DNA of 64,000 nt from CAZODA01 sp964578485 (GTDB lineage Bacteria > Bacteroidota > Bacteroidia > Bacteroidales > Marinilabiliaceae), in contig CAZODA010000008.1 of NCBI GenBank assembly GCA_964578485.1, positions 1 through 64,000 on the forward strand. The letters run 5' to 3'. Made by a program: the position numbers and the translations under genes. Positions 16,128 to 24,322 of the stretch are shown one piece after another. Under the pieces are notes generated by a model, which saw only the letters and a list, made by a program, of their open reading frames with translations, did no database searches and was not told the origin of the DNA. Each line of letters begins with the position of its first letter. Positions within the stretch are counted from its first letter, which is position 1.

Positions 16128-19100
16128 CTATTCAATAAATTCATAATATTCTTTTGTAGAACCTTGTTGCAGAATCATATCAAAATTGCCGGGACTGACA
16201 AAAGCTGTAAGCCAATTTTCAGCTCTTAATTGCTTATTCCAAAAGGCGCTTTCTTTTAATGATTCAATAAATTCTTTTGCTTCGTTTAAAGAATTAAACG
16301 CTTCTAATAATAGAACAGTTTCTCCATCTGAAAGGTTGATGATGCGTGTATCTATTCTCAGTTTAAATACATTTAATGCGTGACTCGTTAAAAATGACGA
16401 AACACGATTTTGATTTATGCGTGGTGGCAGAATTACCATAGCCCAATGAGTCCCATCTGTTGTGGTAAATATAGATTTACTATCGTATTCTTCTTTTTCT
16501 GCAAGTTCTTCTAAATATGTCATTTGAATAATTATTCCTCCTCCACCATTTAAATAGTTATGTGAGAAGAAATCGCGATATAGCAGGGTGTTGCCATTTT
16601 CAAGTAAATTGTCAATATTGCTTTTTGTTCCTGCCATAAGCATTGGTGCTTCAACGTTCGGGGCCCTAAATAGTTGTGGGTTTGATCGGAGAGAATAGTA
16701 ATAATCCATTAATTCTCTATAATTAAAGAAAGGTCCAATAGTTATAATTTTTCTTTCATCCAAGAACGCTTTATTATCAATTTCATAGTCTGAAAGCAAG
16801 AAGCGGCTGAAATTATAGTCTGCAATGTTAAATATAAGCCTGTTAATGTCAGCATCTTCTTCCACTATTAACATTACATAATGCTCTTGATCCGGATTGT
16901 ATTCAAACAAAGGACTTTCTTCGATCATTTTATCCGGTACTATATAACCATCTGTTTTTCCAATATCCCCTTTTAGTCCCATTATTCCCGGCACCGGTGT
17001 TTTTCCTTCCGCCAGCATAGCTAACCAGTTTTGTGCAATACGTCCTTCTAAAGTGGTAGTATAATCGTCTGATAATATTTTTAATTCATTTTTGAATGAA
17101 TTTGTATTACCCTGTTCTCCATAAGTAAGAGATCGGAGCAACCTTGATTTACGAATTAATTCTTCTTCTTCCGATTCATTAATAATTTGGTTGGTTGCCT
17201 GTAAAACATTGATATAGCTGTTGTTTTGCCAATCAATATAGGCTTTTTCGTATAAGTGGTTTAATTCAGATTTTTTTTGACGAGTTAATTCTGCATGTTG
17301 CGGATTATTTGCAAATTCAGCATATCTCCCGTCAGGGAAATGTCTTAAAAGTCCTTTTTTCATTTCTTCTGCTCCGGCGATATTATCTGCTTCTATATAT
17401 GACATATAAGCCCAAAACCACGCTTGTTCGGCTAATGGATGGTTTGGGAAATTGGTGACAAAAAGCCTGAACATTTCTATGGCCTTATCAGAATTTTTAA
17501 AATAGTTTAGAAAAACCATGCCTGCCTCAAAGTAGGCGTTTGCCAATTTCTCATTTGATAATTGCTTTTGTTCTTCCGTAAAGGGGATATTAGCCATCAG
17601 TTCCTCTTTTGTTGGTAGGGTGCCTGTAGCGCGCAAATTATTAGAACCTTCAGAGGCAAGTTCATCGTAAACATCTTCAGGAAAGGCAGGCTCACCCGGA
17701 GTCCCTTGTTCTGTGGCATAAGTTTCTGGTTCTACCGTACTTTTATCACTTCTGCGCCAGTTATCTTCATTGGACCTTCGACCCCAGTTTCGCTCAAACT
17801 CCATTTTACCAAGACTGGCTGTAACAGGGTTATAAAAATACCATTTCGTGTCGCTTGTTGTCTGGCGACCTCCAAGTTGATGACTCATGTTTTGTTGTAA
17901 TAATCTACTATGAGTGCCTATATAGCTACGCTCACTACCTGATGATGCCTGTATTTGTGCTTGGCGCTCTTGTTCAATTATGTCCTCAATAAATGCATCA
18001 AGTTCTTCTTCAGGCATTAAGGAAAGCAAAAGGAGAGAGTCTTCTCTTTCAATAGTTTCAAATCTCAATGTTAAATCTTTTAATCCACTGTGATGAAAGT
18101 TAACATTTGAATAGCGTGCATCATAGGATGAAAGTGCAATTAAGGTGCTATCATAATAAGTGTAGGACTTTGGGTAGTCGGGAAGCTTGAAATATAAATC
18201 AGCCAGTTGCAGAAAGGTCTCTGTCTTTAATGTTTCGTTAAAAAAGTTGTAACCTGCAGAGAGCCTAAAATTGATAATGGCATTGATAGAGTCATTATTA
18301 TCAAGATAACTGAGAGCCAAAACATGATAAATACGATCTCTATATTCTATATTCTTAGATTGATTTGCATAACGTTCTAATTGGCGTCGTGCACTTTCAA
18401 AATTATTATCAGCATTTCCTTGAGCTACCAAATAATTTAACCTTGCGTTTAATTCCATTTCATAGCTGGGATTGGAACGAATTACTCTTTTAAAATTTTC
18501 TGCAGCTAATTGATGTTGTCCGGTTATTTGATAAAGTTGGGCTAAAGCATACATTCTGCGAGTGCGATACCATTTCCCTTGAGCTTTGTCTGTAGCAACT
18601 TTCATATATGGAATAGCATCCATATAACGGTCGGTTTTTATTAGGTAGCTTGCATATGTAGCCATGTATTCACCATAATATTGTTCAGGAGAGTCGCCTT
18701 CCGAATCATAACTTTTTAAGAGAAGATGGGCGTTTTCATAATCTCCCATTTCAATACGTGCTCGCGCCATCCATATAAGAGCCTCAAATCTGACAGGATG
18801 ATTGGCATATTCTCGTAATACATAGTCAAGAATAATAAGAGCTTCGTTAAATTCATGATTATATAAGTGAGCTTTACCTATCAGTATATAGGCTTCGTCG
18901 ATTTTTCTGTTAAATTCACGCTTATTATAAAATGATGTATATCCGCGATCTCTACTTGTCGGTTTTCGTTTTGGACGGGCAGTGATTGATTTTTTTGCAA
19001 TTATTTTTTGCCCTTTCTCAATTGCCCTATCCATCTCACCTTTTACTGCACCGGCCTTTTCTTTTCCGGAGTAGGGGAAAACCTCAAGGATATGATTAAA

Positions 19101-19286
19101 ATTGTCTTTATGAGACTGCATCAGTCTATGCTCTCCTCTGTAAAAACTTTGTTCGCCATTATATAAGGCATTGTATTTTGAGGTCACACTATGGTAGTTT
19201 CTGCTCCACCAGGTGTTTTTTTGCGTCGAACAGGATGCTAACCATATGACTGTCAAAAATAATATTATTGTTTTGCGATTTAACAT
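16128..19286 (-). CDS. porW: SprE/PorW-like TPR lipoprotein of type IX secretion and gliding
   Basis: The 1052-residue protein begins with a lipoprotein signal, LASCSTQ, giving acylated Cys19. The motif NTWWSRNYHSVTSKYNALYNG follows, which is the hallmark of SprE/PorW. Many TPR-like helix pairs run from about residue 125 to 400 and again from 575 to 760. A proline- and arginine-rich middle (450-560) and an alpha/beta C-terminal region complete it. Members sit in the periplasm on the outer membrane and are needed for type IX secretion. It is transcribed towards porX with 184 bases between them. The family call is strong, and the choice of symbol between porW and sprE depends on lineage. Confidence 0.88.
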   Translation of the reverse strand: MLNRKTIILFLTVIWLASCSTQKNTWWSRNYHSVTSKYNALYNGEQSFYRGEHRLMQSHKDNFNHILEVFPYSGKEKAGAVKGEMDRAIEKGQKIIAKKSITARPKRKPTSRDRGYTSFYNKREFNRKIDEAYILIGKAHLYNHEFNEALIILDYVLREYANHPVRFEALIWMARARIEMGDYENAHLLLKSYDSEGDSPEQYYGEYMATYASYLIKTDRYMDAIPYMKVATDKAQGKWYRTRRMYALAQLYQITGQHQLAAENFKRVIRSNPSYEMELNARLNYLVAQGNADNNFESARRQLERYANQSKNIEYRDRIYHVLALSYLDNNDSINAIINFRLSAGYNFFNETLKTETFLQLADLYFKLPDYPKSYTYYDSTLIALSSYDARYSNVNFHHSGLKDLTLRFETIEREDSLLLLSLMPEEELDAFIEDIIEQERQAQIQASSGSERSYIGTHSRLLQQNMSHQLGGRQTTSDTKWYFYNPVTASLGKMEFERNWGRRSNEDNWRRSDKSTVEPETYATEQGTPGEPAFPEDVYDELASEGSNNLRATGTLPTKEELMANIPFTEEQKQLSNEKLANAYFEAGMVFLNYFKNSDKAIEMFRLFVTNFPNHPLAEQAWFWAYMSYIEADNIAGAEEMKKGLLRHFPDGRYAEFANNPQHAELTRQKKSELNHLYEKAYIDWQNNSYINVLQATNQIINESEEEELIRKSRLLRSLTYGEQGNTNSFKNELKILSDDYTTTLEGRIAQNWLAMLAEGKTPVPGIMGLKGDIGKTDGYIVPDKMIEESPLFEYNPDQEHYVMLIVEEDADINRLIFNIADYNFSRFLLSDYEIDNKAFLDERKIITIGPFFNYRELMDYYYSLRSNPQLFRAPNVEAPMLMAGTKSNIDNLLENGNTLLYRDFFSHNYLNGGGGIIIQMTYLEELAEKEEYDSKSIFTTTDGTHWAMVILPPRINQNRVSSFLTSHALNVFKLRIDTRIINLSDGETVLLLEAFNSLNEAKEFIESLKESAFWNKQLRAENWLTAFVSPGNFDMILQQGSTKEYYEFIE

Positions 19287-19490
19287 CTGAAAAATTTAAT
19301 CCCTTTATATAATAAAAACATGCTTTTGGCAAAATTATTTTATTCCTTGATAAAAAATAACAAAAGAAACTAAAACATTTTTATAAATTTACCATAATGG
19401 GATGTTTAATTGATTTTGTAAATTTAATTGGGTGAAAATATACTGCATTTTTAAGAGGTAGAAAAACCTGATTAGAAAATATACTATGGA

Positions 19491-20825
19491 ATGAGGGCTT
19501 TTGTTCTTGATGGAGATAAATTTTATTGTAATCTTATTAAAGGAATTTTAAAAGATGATTACAGCCTTAATGTTGAGATATTTTATAATGGAAAAGATTT
19601 TTTAAAGAAAATTTTTGAACAGCCTGATATTATCACCCTTGATTTGGAGCTGCCTGATTATAAGGGTATGGATATATTTCAAATTATTAAAAATAAATGT
19701 CCCGATTCTGAGATTGTCGTTATTTCTGAGCAAGATGATATCCCTACTGTAGTTCAGTTACTTAAACAAGGAGCTTATGATTATATTTCAAAAAGTGAAA
19801 ATGTTAAGGATAGGCTCAGTATTTGTTTAGCTAATATTATCAATCAAAGGAAAATAAAAAACGAACTTTCTCTTTTGAAGACCGAAATAGATCAAAAATA
19901 TGATTTACAACGGGTTGTTATTGGTGGAAGTAATGTGGTAAGAGAGCTGTCGTCATTAATAAATAAGGCCTTAAATATTCCTAATATTCATGTCTTTATT
20001 TTTGGAGAAAATGGAACAGGAAAAGAATTGATGGCAAAAATTATTCATTTTAATTCTGCACGACGAAATTCTCCTTTTGTTACCGTTAGACTTTCAGCTC
20101 TACCTCCTGATGAGGTTGAAACAGAGCTGTTTGGTTATGAGAGTGGTGTTTTTGAACACTCAAACTTATCACGGATAGGACGATTGGAGGAAGCTAATGG
20201 AGGCACCTTATACATTGAAGATTTGCATGAAATGAGAATGGATATGCAACTAAAGCTGCTTAGGGTCCTTCAGGAAGGAGAAATAACAAGGACCGGGTCT
20301 TCAGGCATTAACCCAATCAATGTTAGAATTATTTCAGCTACAAATAAGGATTTGCACGGCTTTGTAAAAGAAAAACGCTTTAGAGAAGATTTATATTTTA
20401 AATTGAAGGGGCTTCCTATTAATCTTCCGTTACTTAAAGACAGACGAAAAGATATTATATTATTGGCAGATTATTTTTTAAAACAATTTTGTAAGAATAA
20501 TGAAATAGATAAAATAGTATTAACTAAAGGTGCAAAACGTAAATTGTTGAATTATTCATATCCCGGAAATGTGAGAGAGTTAAAAGTGGTGGTCGAGTTG
20601 GCGGCAGTATTAACCAACAATGGGAAAATTGAAGAAGATGATATTGTTTTTAATTCAAGCTATGAAGCACCCGATCTGCTATCAGAAGAATTAACCCTTA
20701 AAGAATATAACCAAATTATCATACGCTACTATCTCGATAAATACAATAATGTTATGAAAGTGGCTGAAAAATTGGCTATCGGTAAATCAACAATTTATAA
20801 CTTCCTTAAACAAGAAAAAAAATAA
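19491..20825 (+). CDS. NtrC-family response regulator with degenerate sigma-54 contact motif
   Basis: Residues 1-120 are a receiver domain with phospho-acceptor Asp in TLDLELPDYKG and switch lysine in YISKSEN. Residues 145-375 are an AAA+ domain with Walker A GENGTGKEL at about 179-187 and arginine-finger region RFREDLYFKLKGLPINLPLL. The loop that contacts sigma-54, GAFTGA in active family members, reads GVFEHS after ELFGYES. The Walker B acids are swapped to YIEDLHEM instead of FLDEIGEM. A Fis-type helix-turn-helix ends the protein (VAEKLAIGKSTIYNFLKQ). It therefore probably does not activate sigma-54 promoters in the usual way. It is divergent from the porW-like gene, suggesting envelope-related control. 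Confidence 0.82.
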   Translation: MRAFVLDGDKFYCNLIKGILKDDYSLNVEIFYNGKDFLKKIFEQPDIITLDLELPDYKGMDIFQIIKNKCPDSEIVVISEQDDIPTVVQLLKQGAYDYISKSENVKDRLSICLANIINQRKIKNELSLLKTEIDQKYDLQRVVIGGSNVVRELSSLINKALNIPNIHVFIFGENGTGKELMAKIIHFNSARRNSPFVTVRLSALPPDEVETELFGYESGVFEHSNLSRIGRLEEANGGTLYIEDLHEMRMDMQLKLLRVLQEGEITRTGSSGINPINVRIISATNKDLHGFVKEKRFREDLYFKLKGLPINLPLLKDRRKDIILLADYFLKQFCKNNEIDKIVLTKGAKRKLLNYSYPGNVRELKVVVELAAVLTNNGKIEEDDIVFNSSYEAPDLLSEELTLKEYNQIIIRYYLDKYNNVMKVAEKLAIGKSTIYNFLKQEKK

Positions 20826-20850
20826 AAGCCCCCGATTATGAGGGCTTTGT
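20824..20850. terminator. Bidirectional rho-independent terminator
   Basis: AAAGCCC at 20825-20831 and GGGCTTT at 20842-20848 form a stem with a ten-base loop, starting at the last codon of the regulator gene. It is followed by T-rich sequence on one side and preceded by an A-run (T-run on the other strand). It separates the convergent regulator and gcvH genes. Confidence 0.75.
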
Positions 20851-20869
20851 AAATATTCTTTTCGTTTCT

Positions 20870-21247
20870 TTAAGAAATGAGTTCCTTGTATTGATCGGCA
20901 CTTAATAGTGTTTCAATTTCCTTGGTATCTTTTATTTCTATTTTTATCATCCAGCCACCATCATAAGGTTCTTTGTTTACCAATTCAGACTGAGACTCTA
21001 AATTCTGATTAACTTCAACAATCTTTCCTGATAGAGGCATGTATAGGTCCGATACAGTTTTAACTGCTTCAATAGTCCCAAAAACCTCTTCTTTTTCCAG
21101 AAATTCATCTTCTGTTTCAATTTCTACAAAAACGATATCGCCCAATTCCCCCTGTGCAAAATCTGTTATTCCAACAATAGCAATATTATTCTCAATACGT
21201 ACCCATTCATGGTCCTTGGTAAACTTTAGGTTTTTTGGTATGTTCAT
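20870..21247 (-). CDS. gcvH: Glycine cleavage system H protein
   Basis: The 125-residue protein is a typical GcvH. It has FTKDHEWVRIENN at the start and the lipoylation site GTIEAVKTVSDLYMPLSG with the acceptor lysine at about residue 64. NKEPYDGGWMIKIE follows near 92. It carries the aminomethyl group between the P and T proteins and can serve as a lipoyl donor. No gcvP or gcvT is near, so it is a stand-alone gene with its own promoter. Confidence 0.95.
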   Translation of the reverse strand: MNIPKNLKFTKDHEWVRIENNIAIVGITDFAQGELGDIVFVEIETEDEFLEKEEVFGTIEAVKTVSDLYMPLSGKIVEVNQNLESQSELVNKEPYDGGWMIKIEIKDTKEIETLLSADQYKELIS

Positions 21248-21273
21248 AGTTTAAGTTTTAAATGATTTCATAT

Positions 21274-21306
21274 CAAAATTAAGGATTTTTTTATAATTCC
21301 ACCAAA
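21274..21306 (-). promoter_or_regulatory. Candidate promoter for gcvH
   Basis: On the minus strand TAATTTTG (plus 21274-21281) matches TAnnTTTG. A TTTG (plus 21303-21306) lies 21 bases upstream of it, close to the ideal 19-20. The leader to the gcvH ATG at 21247 would be about 20 bases. Confidence 0.45.
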
Positions 21307-21388
21307 TAGACACAACATAAAATATTCTTTTGTGTTAAATGCTCCCCTCTCATTAGAAATGATTATTTTTACTCTAAGGTAAAAAAAT

Positions 21389-22141
21389 ATGAATATAGAT
21401 TCCATTTTGGGAGTAATTCCTGCAAGATATGCATCGACTCGGTTTCCTGGAAAGCCTTTGGTCGATATTTCCGGTAAACCAATGATTCAACATGTTTATG
21501 AACGTGTTTCGGAGTTCTTGAACTATGTTTATGTGGCAACCGATGATGAAAGAATTTATAAGGCAGTTAAGGCATTTAATGGAAGGGTTGTTATGACCTC
21601 CGAAAAGCATCAAAGTGGGACAGATCGTTGTGCAGAGGCCTTAGACCTTGTTGAGAATGAATTAAAGAGAAGCTTTGATGTAGTATTAAATATTCAGGGG
21701 GATGAACCATTTATTGAGCCTGAATTATTGCAAACTTTGTCGAGTTGTTTTTTGAGTTCCGTAACTGAGATAGCTACTCTAATAAAGAAACTTACAGATC
21801 AGGATGATCTTTTTAATCCTAATAAGCCAAAAGTTGTTTTCAACCCTAAATATGAGGCTTTATATTTTTCAAGGTCTGTTATTCCTTTTATACGTGATTA
21901 TCCAAAGAATGAGTGGCTAAAAAAGCATGATTATTATCTCCATATCGGCTTATATGGCTTTAGAAGCGATGTGTTACGTGAGATTACCACTTTAAAACCC
22001 TCATCCCTTGAATTTGCTGAATCTTTAGAGCAGTTGCGCTGGATTGAAAATGGTTATGTTATTTCAGTTCGACCGGTTGAATATGAGGCAATGGGCGTTG
22101 ATACACCTGAAGACCTTGAACAAATAAAAAGCAACTTGTAG
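21389..22141 (+). CDS. kdsB: 3-deoxy-manno-octulosonate cytidylyltransferase
   Basis: The 250-residue protein matches KdsB over its whole length. It has GVIPARYASTRFPGKPLVDI at the CTP-binding N-terminus, NIQGDEPFIEPELL near residue 97, SGTDRCAEAL near 72 and a C-terminal VDTPEDLEQI. It activates Kdo with CTP for lipopolysaccharide inner-core synthesis in the cytoplasm. Size equals the usual 245-255 residues. The glycogen branching gene follows 80 bases later, with no functional link. Confidence 0.95.
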   Translation: MNIDSILGVIPARYASTRFPGKPLVDISGKPMIQHVYERVSEFLNYVYVATDDERIYKAVKAFNGRVVMTSEKHQSGTDRCAEALDLVENELKRSFDVVLNIQGDEPFIEPELLQTLSSCFLSSVTEIATLIKKLTDQDDLFNPNKPKVVFNPKYEALYFSRSVIPFIRDYPKNEWLKKHDYYLHIGLYGFRSDVLREITTLKPSSLEFAESLEQLRWIENGYVISVRPVEYEAMGVDTPEDLEQIKSNL

Positions 22142-22221
22142 GCTGCTGAAATATTTATAATAGTTAATACTGTTGTTTGAAAGGAATATTAAATCAAACA
22201 AATAATTAATGAAATTATAGC

Positions 22222-24231
22222 ATGAGATTAATAGATTATGATCCATGGCTTGCTCCATATGCCTTACATATTGATCGCAGGCGGCAAATTTATCAGTCGT
22301 GGATGGAGCATATCAACGAAAAATACGGTGATCTGAAAAATTTTGCTTCCTCACATTTGTATTATGGTCTTCATAAGAGTGATGGGGGATGGGTGTTTAG
22401 AGAGTGGGCACCCAATGCCACAGAAATATATCTTGTGGGTGAATTCAGTAATTGGAAGCCACATAATGATTATCGTTTATTTCAGTTACCTGAAGGGAAT
22501 TGGGAAATAAAATTACCGAAAGACAGCCTTGAACATGGAGATTATTATAAATTGTGGATGGTATGGGAAGGAGGATGTGGTTGGCGTTTACCTGCTTATG
22601 TTCGTCGGGTTGTTCAAGATAATGATACCAAATTATTTAGTGCTCAGGTATGGACGGAAGATGATTTTCAATGGGATGACAGTTCTTTTAAGTTGCCTGA
22701 TGAGGCTCCTTTAATTTATGAGGCACATACGGGGATGGCACAGGAAGAAAAAAAGATAGGAACTTACAGGGAATTTGCCGATTTAATTTTGCCAAGAATC
22801 AAAAAAGCAGGTTACAATATATTGCAATTGATGGCTGTACAGGAACATCCTTATTATGGAAGCTTTGGTTACCATGTATCAAGTTTTTTTGCGCCATCGA
22901 GTCGTTTTGGTACTCCTGAAGATTTGAAATATTTGATAAATAAAGCTCACAATCTTGGTATAGGAGTTATAATTGATCTGGTTCACAGCCATTCAGTGAA
23001 AAATGAAGAGGAGGGTTTAAGCCGATTTGATGGCAGTTATCATCAATATTTCCATCGTGGAGATAGGGGGAATCACCCTGCGTGGGATTCACGATGTTTT
23101 GATTACGGGAAAGAAGAAGTTCAAAGCTTCTTATTGTCTAATTGCAGATATTGGATTGAGGAATTTCATGTTGATGGGTTCCGTTTCGACGGAATTACAA
23201 GTATGTTATATGTTCATCATGGTCTCGAAAAAGCTTTCACCTCTTATGATGACTATTTTAGTGGGGCACTTGATGATGACGCAGTATTGTATTTAACACT
23301 TGCCAACAGACTAATACATGAATTAAAACCGCAGGCTGTTACAATTGCTGAAGAAATGAGCGGTCTGCCCGGAATTACCACAAAACCCGATAAGGATGGA
23401 TTGGGATTTGATTATCGCCTTTCAATGGGAGTCCCGGATTATTGGATCAAACAAATAAAGGAGAAAGCAGATGAAGAATGGAAAGTGAGTGAAATCTTTC
23501 ACGAGCTTACTCAACACAGACCTGAAGAAAGGATTATTTCCTATGCTGAGTCACACGATCAGGCCTTAGTTGGTGATAAAACCATAATTTTTAGATTGGC
23601 TGATAAAGAAATGTATGATAATATGGCAAAAAACATGAATAGTCTTGTTATCGATCGTGCTATTGCATTACATAAAATGATACGGTTGATCACTTTTAGT
23701 ACTGCTTATGGAGGCTATTTAAATTTTATGGGTAATGAATTCGGACATCCCGAATGGATCGATTTCCCAAGAGAAGGTAATAACTGGTCATATAAATATG
23801 CAAGAAGACAGTGGAGTTTGTTTGACAATAAAGAGCTTAAGTTTGCTTGGCTTGGTGCCTTCGACAGGGCAATGACCGGCCTTGAACATAAATATAAATT
23901 ATTATCTGCTCCGAAAATATTTCTGAAGTTGGAAAATGACAATGACCAGGTATTGGCTTATGAAAGAAATAATTTGTTGTTTGTTTTTAATTTTAATCCA
24001 AATCAATCATTTACAGACTATGGAATTCCGGTAGATCCCGGTAAGTTTAAAATTGTTTTGTCTTCAGATCATCCCGACTTTGGAGGATTTGACAGAGTTG
24101 ATAAAAATATTACTTATCCTTCTGAAGCATTTCCCGAAGGAAATCGTACATATCAGGTTAAATTATACTTGCCTGCACGAAGTGTGTTAGTATTAAAGAG
24201 GCAAAAGATAAAAAGCGTGTATGATATATAG
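22222..24231 (+). CDS. glgB: 1,4-alpha-glucan branching enzyme (GH13)
   Basis: The 669-residue protein starts with the motif DPWLAPYALHIDRR. A CBM48 domain follows with WVFREWAPNATEIYLVGEFS near residue 53. The GH13 barrel contains the nucleophile region VDGFRFDGITSM near 316, the acid VTIAEEMSG near 373 and the transition-state motif YAESHDQ near 437. The order and the N-terminal signature fit the eukaryote-like GH13_8 branching enzymes found in Bacteroidota. It introduces alpha-1,6 branches into glycogen. A strong terminator follows, and the other glycogen genes converge on it from the opposite strand. Confidence 0.93.
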   Translation: MRLIDYDPWLAPYALHIDRRRQIYQSWMEHINEKYGDLKNFASSHLYYGLHKSDGGWVFREWAPNATEIYLVGEFSNWKPHNDYRLFQLPEGNWEIKLPKDSLEHGDYYKLWMVWEGGCGWRLPAYVRRVVQDNDTKLFSAQVWTEDDFQWDDSSFKLPDEAPLIYEAHTGMAQEEKKIGTYREFADLILPRIKKAGYNILQLMAVQEHPYYGSFGYHVSSFFAPSSRFGTPEDLKYLINKAHNLGIGVIIDLVHSHSVKNEEEGLSRFDGSYHQYFHRGDRGNHPAWDSRCFDYGKEEVQSFLLSNCRYWIEEFHVDGFRFDGITSMLYVHHGLEKAFTSYDDYFSGALDDDAVLYLTLANRLIHELKPQAVTIAEEMSGLPGITTKPDKDGLGFDYRLSMGVPDYWIKQIKEKADEEWKVSEIFHELTQHRPEERIISYAESHDQALVGDKTIIFRLADKEMYDNMAKNMNSLVIDRAIALHKMIRLITFSTAYGGYLNFMGNEFGHPEWIDFPREGNNWSYKYARRQWSLFDNKELKFAWLGAFDRAMTGLEHKYKLLSAPKIFLKLENDNDQVLAYERNNLLFVFNFNPNQSFTDYGIPVDPGKFKIVLSSDHPDFGGFDRVDKNITYPSEAFPEGNRTYQVKLYLPARSVLVLKRQKIKSVYDI

Positions 24232-24240
24232 AACTGATTT

Positions 24241-24280
24241 TAAAATGGGGTGGTCAATTTTTTTTGACCACCCCATTTTA
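24241..24280. terminator. Strong bidirectional terminator between glgB and the phosphorylase gene
   Basis: A perfect 17-base-pair inverted repeat (TAAAATGGGGTGGTCAA at 24241-24257 and its complement at 24264-24280) encloses a six-T loop. The stem ends in A/T runs on both sides, so it can end transcription from either strand. It sits between the convergent glgB and synthase-phosphorylase genes. Confidence 0.9.
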
Positions 24281-24322
24281 TCTTTATCAAAAGTGTTTAA
24301 GTGTATATAAACAAATTAATAT

